From contig JAWZYV010013029.1 of the NCBI GenBank assembly GCA_038373885.1, positions 153,699 through 217,698 of the forward strand: 64,000 bases of DNA. Direction: 5' to 3'. Every line of letters starts with the position of its first letter. Position 1 is the stretch's first letter. Made by a program: the position numbers and the translations under genes. This DNA comes from Cheiracanthium punctorium (Eukaryota; Arthropoda; Arachnida; Araneae; Cheiracanthiidae). Positions 57,777 to 64,000 of this stretch are shown in pieces. The notes under the pieces were generated by a model. The model saw nothing but the letters and a program-made list of their open reading frames with translations, searched no databases and was not told the DNA's origin.

Positions 57777-60042
57777 CTAGCTGAAGTACCCGTTCTTCGC
57801 ACGGGAATGAATGGACTTTTTGATATTACGATTTGTGGTGATTACTATTCATTGTAATAAAGAGATATAGCAAAGTGGATATCGCGTTATATTGTGTCCA
57901 ATAATCATGCATACCGAATTGCAAGGCAATCGTTTGTACGGTGCAGAAGGCCATGCGGCGTAGCGCAATCTAGTGGCGAGTTTTAGCAAAACGGATACGG
58001 CGAAAATATTTTTCGCATTCAGATATCGATGTATACGAATTTTCATGACTATCGGCTGGACAGTCCTGAAGTTCATGTGTTGACGCGACATCTTGTGGCA
58101 AGTTATAGGAAAATGGATAGTGCCAAACTCTTCCCCGTGTTCAAATATCTGTGTATACCCATTTTCATAGCGATTATTTGCACAGTCAAGAAGTGATACA
58201 CTGGAGGGCCATCTAGTGGTTCAATAAAGTAATGATTTGCTACAGCGCCGTCAAGTGGCGAGTTATAGCAAAATGGATAACGTCAAAATATTCTCATTGT
58301 TCAAATAGCTATGTATACCGATTTTCATAGCGACCGTGTTCAACTATCTATGTATACCAATTTTCATAACGATCATTTGCACAGTCAAGAAGTGATACAC
58401 TGCAGGGCCATCTAGTAGTTAATTAAAGTAATGATTTGCTACAGCGCCGTCAAGTGGCGAGTTATAGCAAAATGGATAACGCCAAAATATTCTCATTGTT
58501 CAAATAGCTATGTATACTGATTTTCATAGCGACCGTTTGAATGGTCAAGAATTTGGCCTGCTGCAGCGTCATCTAGTGGCGAGTTAAAATAATAATGCAT
58601 TGCAGTGTCATCTAGTGGTGAGTAATATCAAAAGGAACGCAGTTAGAATATAGTCTTCGTGCTCAAATGTGTAAGTATAAAAAATTTTATGCCGATCGGT
58701 CGAACGGTATAGAAGTTGAGTCTTTGCAGCGCCATTTAGCGGCAAGTTACAGCAAAATGGATAGTGAAAAATATTCTCCGTGTTCTAATATTCGCGTGTA
58801 CCAAATTTCATCGAAATCCGTTGGACGATATTCGCATAGCAAACGGCTAAACGGAATAGAATTCAACGTTGTGCTGCGGCACCAAGTGGCAAGTTAAGGA
58901 AAACGGATAGCATAAAAACCTTCTCCATCATAAAAGACTTAGGTGAACCAAATTTCATCGTGCAACGGTGCTCAACGGTGCTGGAGTTTTTCAACCTCAT
59001 AAACACATACCAACAATCATTTTTATCTATAACCAGTGTTATTATATATACCAGTCTCAAACAAAATCCAGTTTCAAATCTAAGCCTCGCCAAAGTGCCA
59101 ACATACGCCATTTTGCAAGTTTTTTTCAGGGAATCATTCGAAGCATTGACTTAGCAGCAATCAATATGGGAAATGGTTCGACCGCCAAAAGTAGCACGCA
59201 TTTATTTAAAATTGGAATCCCTTAACAGCCGATTTTTTTAAAAATTATCAACTATAATGTGTTTTATTCATCGTTACTCCGATGTACTAAATGAGAAGAT
59301 TTCAATTTTCTGAAATTTGGCGGAATTCCCCCAACTTAAATCAATGTACTCAATTGGCGAGAATTCTGAAGTTAGATTGCTTGAAATCCCTTAACAACTG
59401 CATTATTTCTTCACGGATCATTAAAATTTAACGCTGTATTCTAATAAAACCTTTGCACTTCTTTTCAAAAATCTATTTCCTTAAGCTCTCAATAAATTGC
59501 GCCAAGCCGAAAACTGTGCAAACCGCTAGAACTCACTTACTCAAAATCCATATTTCAGCCATTTTATTTTTTCGCCAAACTAAAAAATTTACACATTAGC
59601 CTCGGAAATCTTCAATTCTTATTGTTTTGCGTGTAAAGCATTACATTCCTGCTCTGATTTCCCATGCACACGATATTATAATTTAAAAAAAAAACCTTAC
59701 GAATATAAGCTAACAAAAAAAATCATTATTATTCTTTTATTTTTACTTTGAGAATTTAAAACATTTTATTCGGCAAAATCGCCACACATGGCAACCACGA
59801 TCCTTATTTCACACTTTTTTCACTACAGGGGTTACAATTACGGAAAGATTTTTGCGTGAAGAGCATAAAAAATCTCTTCCGGGAACGGGTGGACTTTCAA
59901 AGTTTTAAAGTGTACTATGATTTATTCTATATTATTTTACATATCTGTGCTAAATTTCAGGCCGATAGGTCCATTTTTGTGGATTTGTATACGAATCAAA
60001 TCAACAAACAAACAAACAGAATTTCATTTTTATTTATAAGAT
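57777..60042 (+). mobile_element. Head-array-tail element B (CTAGTGGCGAGTT array)
   Basis: The head ACTAGCTGAAGTACCCGTTC is followed by CTTCGCACGGGAATG. From about 57960 to 58960, units contain GCGCCATCTAGTGGCGAGTT, ATAGCAAAATGGATA, TCAAATAGCTATGTATACCG and ATTTTCATAGCGACCGTTTG blocks. Two neighbouring units (58200-58330 and 58395-58530) are almost identical. The tail ends CAGAATTTCATTTTTATTTA. The core is unrelated to that of element A although the head and tail are shared. 58980-59850 is AT-rich without clear repeats. Confidence 0.55.
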
Positions 60043-60369
60043 ATCTCATTTTAGCGCCAATTTTTGCGTGTATATGTATGTACGCATACGACTATTTTCA
60101 TTATGATCTTTTCAAAAATTTTCCCACTCCGCCGCCGGGTTTCCGAGGTCGTTACGGCGCTGCCGCGAACTTCCATGCGGCGCAGACCTCTAACTGCAAG
60201 CATCAGCATAAACTGAAGAATAAGAATGCAAAGGGAATTCCAAAGCTCTAGTGGGTTTAAAAAAAAAGTTTAATCGAGAATTCCAAAGTTGATTTTTTTT
60301 GGTTATAGGTAACTCGCAATAGAATTCCCTGACAGTTGAAAACAATATGTGCAATTAGTTTGTTCTGTC

Positions 60370-61180
60370 CGTGACGCTTTTATTGTTTGCATATCACGTA
60401 AAAATGACTGAAGCGAATGAAATTTAATAACATTATAGGGGGTCACTCAACTTAAAATATAGGCGTCGAATTGAAATAAAAATTGATTAGATTTTGCGAA
60501 AATCGTTTCAAAATGCATAAATATTTGTCCATTACGTATAAACCACTGTAATGAATGGGGAAGAATTGGTATCGTCGCAGGTCGTCAGTTAAACAGGCTT
60601 CGACCAGTGGCGTAGCGAAAAATGTTTTCACGGGGGGGGGGGGACTTTTGACTACTGTAGCTCATATATGCATACGTGCGTGTGATTAGAGAATGAAGAA
60701 AATGCATTTTGTATGACAAAGTTCCTCATGGAGGGAGGGGTGTAACCCCCAACCCCTTCCCCGTGGCTACGCCACTGATGTCGACGTACTTGAAACTTTT
60801 TATGTATTTTGAAACTCGTGAAATTTGTACTATTTCTGAAAAATGACAATGGAATAGAATGAATTTAGGACTAATGTTAGATGGCAAGTTAATTTAAACT
60901 GTAGATGTGCCTAAATTGTTTCCAATATTTCTTGGATTTTGAAGTGTTGTGAAAATCGCGTAAATGTTTGTTATCGTATCCCTCGAAAATGGCTTAAGAG
61001 AATAGAATGAAATTTTGTAACATGATCAGGAACGACTGAAACAATAAATGTCAGATTTTTTTTTTAAAATTCAATAAATTTTAACTTTTCTTGAAATTTT
61101 TATTTACTTTTTAGATTTTGTGAAAATTATGTAAAATTTCCTTGAAGCATAATGTTAAAATATCTACGGTAAATCTGACA
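60370..61180 (-). repeat. Third copy of element A array
   Basis: GTCCGTGACGCTTTTATTGT, ATCACGTAAAAATGACTGAAGCGAATG and ATTAGATTTTGCGAAAATCG blocks show several array units in the orientation of 28305-29170. They are interrupted by the hAT miniature element at 60605-60777. The far right becomes too diverged to phase. Confidence 0.6.
60605..60777. mobile_element. hAT-type miniature element, GCGTAGCCAG family
   Basis: It runs from CAGTGGCGTAGCGAAAAATG to GTGGCTACGCCACTG. The flanks GCTTCGAC and ATGTCGAC agree at five of eight positions. It interrupts the tandem-repeat array at 60370-61180. Confidence 0.8.
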
Positions 61181-61224
61181 AAATTGAGATACAATTCAAG
61201 AGGCCATTCCTAATCTGTAAAGCT

Positions 61225-61833
61225 CATTCCATCCAAAATAAAACTTTTAATTATGAACCAAAGATCAACAATCAAAATGATATTAACCCTGAAATCAGAA
61301 AAAGGATTATTGCCGCAAATCGCGGTTTCTTTGGTTTAAGACCTTTTTAAAATCCCATCTAATAAAGAGAACAAAAATTCTGTTGCTCAAGGTGTTAACA
61401 AGATCAGTTTTAACCTATGCCTCAGAAACATGGACTTTAACGACGACGGAGGAAAAAGCACTGGCAATCTTCGAAAGAAAGGGTCTAAGAACTATTTTGT
61501 GCCGTTTTAGAAAATAATACTTGGAAGAAAAGATATAACTTTGAAATCTATAAAGATGACGACATTATTAAATACATAAAACTGAATAGAATGAGATGGG
61601 CAGGTCACCTTCTGAGAATGAGTGCTGAGAGAACTGCTCTTACGGTCTTCAATGCCACTCCTTTTTGTAAAAGACCTAGAGGAAGACCTAAGAAAAGATG
61701 GAGGGACAGCCTGGATGAGGATTTTGCCAAACTGAAAATAAGAAACTGGAGGTCCATTGCAGGGAAGAGGGTGGAATGGGAAAGACTTCTGAGGAAGGCC
61801 AGGGCCCACAAGGGGCTGTCGTGCCAATGTTGA
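61225..61833 (+). pseudogene. Non-LTR retrotransposon reverse-transcriptase C-terminal relic
   Basis: With frame changes, the + strand reads NPEIRKRIIAANRGFFGL, then VLTYASETWTLTTTEEKALA, then MRWAGHLLRM and RPRGRPKKRWRDSLDEDF. This order is characteristic of the region after the catalytic reverse-transcriptase core in RTE/Jockey-like LINEs. The stops near 61352 and 61510 and the frameshifts make it dead. The last open piece is 61591-61833 (80 codons). No endonuclease or YADD motif is present, so the copy is truncated at its 5' side, as is normal for LINE insertions. Confidence 0.85.
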
Positions 61834-61893
61834 TTGATGATAATTACGAACAAAAACAACTTCTATCGTCTTTAACTCATCACTTTGTTGCTC

Positions 61894-62140
61894 GACATCA
61901 CCATGGCAGAGTGGTTAAGTCACTCGAAATGGTAGACGGAAGGTGCCTGGTTCAAAACAAAGTCGCGCCCGCTGTCCTAACCGTTCGCAGTTTTCCGTGG
62001 TTTCCTCCAAAACGGCGTAAATACGGGTTGGGGCCCTTAGAAGGACCGTCACGGAGGGCACCCCCCCCCCTTGTGTTGTCCTTCTGACGTGGATTTATAA
62101 GCGGCCAAGCACACAAATCCGAAATACATGTGTTGCATAA
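61894..62140 (+). repeat. tRNA-derived SINE, left half of tail-to-tail pair
   Basis: The head GACATCACCATGGCAGAGTG is followed by GGTGCCTGGTTCAAAACAAA, TTTTCCGTGGTTTCCTCCAA, CTTGTGTTGTCCTTCTGACG and the tail GTGGATTTATAAGCGGCCAA. It abuts the inverted copy that follows. Confidence 0.8.
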
Positions 62141-62165
62141 ACAAGAGACTATCTATAATGACAAT

Positions 62166-62359
62166 TTTTGTTTGTGTAACATGTATTCCGGATTTGTGTG
62201 CTTGGCCGCTTATAAATCCACGTCAAAAGGACAACACAAGGGGTTCCCTCCGTGGGGTCTTCCTAAGGGGTCCTAATCCGTATTTACAGTAGTTTCGGAG
62301 AAAACCACGGAAAACACCAAACGGTTAGGTCGGCAGCCGTGCGATGGGACCCGAAACCA
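62166..62359 (-). repeat. SINE, right half of tail-to-tail pair, head missing
   Basis: On the minus strand it ends in GACGTGGATTTATAAGCGGC and CAAGCACACAAATCCGGAAT, the same tail as the copy to its left. The head is truncated near GGTTTCGGGTCCCATCGC. Confidence 0.8.
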
Positions 62360-62769
62360 TTTTTGTGCAATTTCACTCTACAACAGGTGCATTTCACCAG
62401 CCCGTACACCTTGAAGTTTGGAAATTTCACATATGCCAATCGTTAGTACCGAGAGAATTTCTTTAGTACTGCATTCATTACGCATTTTTGAACAGTTCAA
62501 ATTTTCGGGAACATCAGTTAGCTAGCCCACACACCCTGGGGATTAGGAATTTTGCACATGCCAATCGTTAATACCGTTTAGTACAGAGAGATTTTTGTTT
62601 GTGTCGCATCCTTTACAGATTTTACAAACAATTCATGCTTTCGGGCTCTAACATAACAAAAAACATCTATTGGTTGCTTAAAAAGAAAATTAATATAAAT
62701 TGAGCTAGAATAAGGTAGAATATAAATAACAAGTGTTCAGTTTAATGTTTAGTCTTTCATTAGGAATAA
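62360..62769. other. Short stretch before Tc1 copy 2
   Basis: A CACATGCCAATCGTTA-type block and GTACNGAGAGAATTT appear twice (62430-62470, 62555-62600), suggesting a diverged direct repeat of about 120 bases. No gene. Confidence 0.45.
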
Positions 62770-62771
62770 TA

Positions 62772-64000
62772 CACTCATGTCCATAAATTAAGGATAATGA
62801 AGTTCAGGCAAAGAAAGAGAAAGGAGCAAAACAAATTTGACTTATTTGTAAAGTCTATTTATTAAACAAAAAGTAAAGAGCAAAAAAGATGCTATATGCT
62901 TGACATAATTAATAAAAATTGCAAGTTTTACTCCCTTGACCAAATTTCAAAAAAGAACCTATTTACAAAAAACATTATAACATGGTTAGTAGGATGGTTA
63001 ATACGGAGTATGTCTCCCGGACGATGCAATACAGGCCTGACAACGCCTAGGCATGCTGAGTATCAAATGATCAATCTGATCTTGGGGAATATTACACCAC
63101 TCATCAAGCAATGCACTCCGAAGTTCCGGTAGACAGGTGGGAGGGGGTTGACGGGCTGCAATTCGTCGGCCAAGCATATCCCACACATGCTCTATTGGAT
63201 TCAAGTCCGGTGAGTATGCTGGCCAATGCATACGGGTGATATCCTCCGATTGAAGGAATTCGTCTACAATGTTTGCACGGTGAGGATGGGCGTTGTCATC
63301 CATAAACACAAATTCAGCACCCATGGCGCCCCGAAACAAACGTACATGTTGTTCCAGAATGACATCCCGATAGATGTGGCCTGTCATCGTTACACTCTGA
63401 ACATGCAGGTCAGTTCTGGAACCAAGAATAATTCCTCCCATAACGAGCCATCCTGCACCACCGTAACGGTGTCTTTCAATAGTGTTCTCTTTGTGGTAAC
63501 GGGTACCTGGCGCTCTCCAGATGAATGTCCGGCGAGAAGCAGACTCCAAACTTAACATGGACTCGTCGGAAAACATCACACAAGACCACTGTTGCGGTGT
63601 CCACAATGCATGCTCTCTACTCCAGGTTAATCGCAGACGACAGTGAGTTGCGGTAAGTGGAACACATCTGACAGGCCTACGAGCATATAGACCAATGTGC
63701 CCTAAGCGTCTGTACACGGTCTGCCTTGAAACTGTCGTACCGGTAGCTGAAGAGAACTGACGAGACAGGTCTGATGCTGTACTCTGTCTGTTTCTTTTGG
63801 CAGTAACTGCCAAATAGCGGTCCTCATTCAGCGTTGTAACTCGGGGGCGACCTGTGCTGTAACGTCTACTCACATTACCATCATCTTGGAATCGTCTGGA
63901 GATGACACTCTGGGCGATTCCAAGTTCCTCGGATACTTCCAGCTGGGTACGTCCACATTCCAGTCGTCCGATAATTCTGCCAACGTAAAACGATCCATGC
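62772..64000 (-). mobile_element. Tc1-type DNA transposon, copy 2, cut by window end
   Basis: The same TIR starts at 62772 after TA (62770-62771). The element is inverted relative to copy 1 and runs past base 64000, so its other TIR is not visible. The sequence matches copy 1 apart from scattered substitutions and changes near the transposase start. Confidence 0.93.
62998..64000 (-). pseudogene. Tc1 transposase, copy 2, partial, frameshifted near N-terminus
   Basis: The frame is open from the stop at 62998-63000 up to about 63980 and keeps the helix-turn-helix, GRPR motif and all three catalytic acids (FSDES, DDNAHPH, DLNPIEH). It lacks the TGA of copy 1. Near 63982 it has one extra base (ACGTTGGCAG against ACGTGGCAG in copy 1). 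Close to the window edge there are further small differences, which put the expected start out of frame. Small substitutions include Leu for Pro, Gly for Ser and Met for Ile relative to copy 1. The two copies carry different inactivating changes. Confidence 0.85.

Noticed and set aside
59856..60251. 131-codon ORF at the tail of element B
   Set aside because: It starts in the repeat tail and ends in unrelated sequence; the apparent protein is translated repeat.

Overview
This is a eukaryotic nuclear, AT-rich, intron-and-transposon landscape. Nothing bacterial is visible: no operons, no ribosome-binding sites and no long uninterrupted genes. An arthropod genome, most plausibly arachnid (spider-like), fits best. 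The reasons are tRNA-derived SINEs, nearly identical Tc1 copies, pogo/mariner/hAT/MULE-type miniature elements, a WAP-domain secreted protein gene and a quiver-type Ly6 exon. The lineage call is an inference; no species-diagnostic gene was seen.

Host coding content is small. (1) A three-exon gene on the + strand (49776-49842, 51800-52375, 55347-55504) is predicted to encode a 266-residue secreted protein: signal peptide, long acidic Ser/Thr-rich region, a five-cysteine cluster, a dibasic site and one C-terminal WAP four-disulfide-core domain. Both junctions are phase 1 and keep the frame. (2) One phase 1-1 exon on the - strand (5499-5669) encodes a Ly6/uPAR three-finger segment of the quiver/sleepless type; its partner exons were not found. 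(3) A GC-rich island (about 41965-42911) carries an unrecognised basic 134-residue ORF and is flanked by a 14-bp direct repeat.

Most of the rest is transposable elements, many datable by nesting. 1416-4163 is a MULE-like element with about 378-bp terminal inverted repeats (TIRs) and a 9-bp target-site duplication (TSD); it contains a pogo/Tigger-like element that contains a hAT-type miniature element. 14468-21607 is bounded by hAT-type ends with a perfect 8-bp TSD and holds a second hAT-type element (16443-18467, perfect 8-bp TSD), three SINEs and another TIR element. 23732-25227 is a complete Tc1 element with one nonsense codon in its DD34E transposase; a near-identical inverted copy runs off the end (62772-64000). 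37926-40163 is a long-TIR element with an LTR and a hAT miniature element inside. Further hAT-type insertions with 8-bp TSDs are at 264-427, 5137-5319, 36524-36975, 43855-44023, 45249-46050 and 56265-56699.

Two larger units (29919-31920 and 57777-60042) share a head and a similar tail but carry unrelated tandem-repeat cores. Fifteen SINE copies or fragments are spread through the window, two of them arranged tail-to-tail. A non-LTR reverse-transcriptase relic lies at 61225-61833. No rRNA, functional tRNA, CRISPR array or viral gene was recognised.
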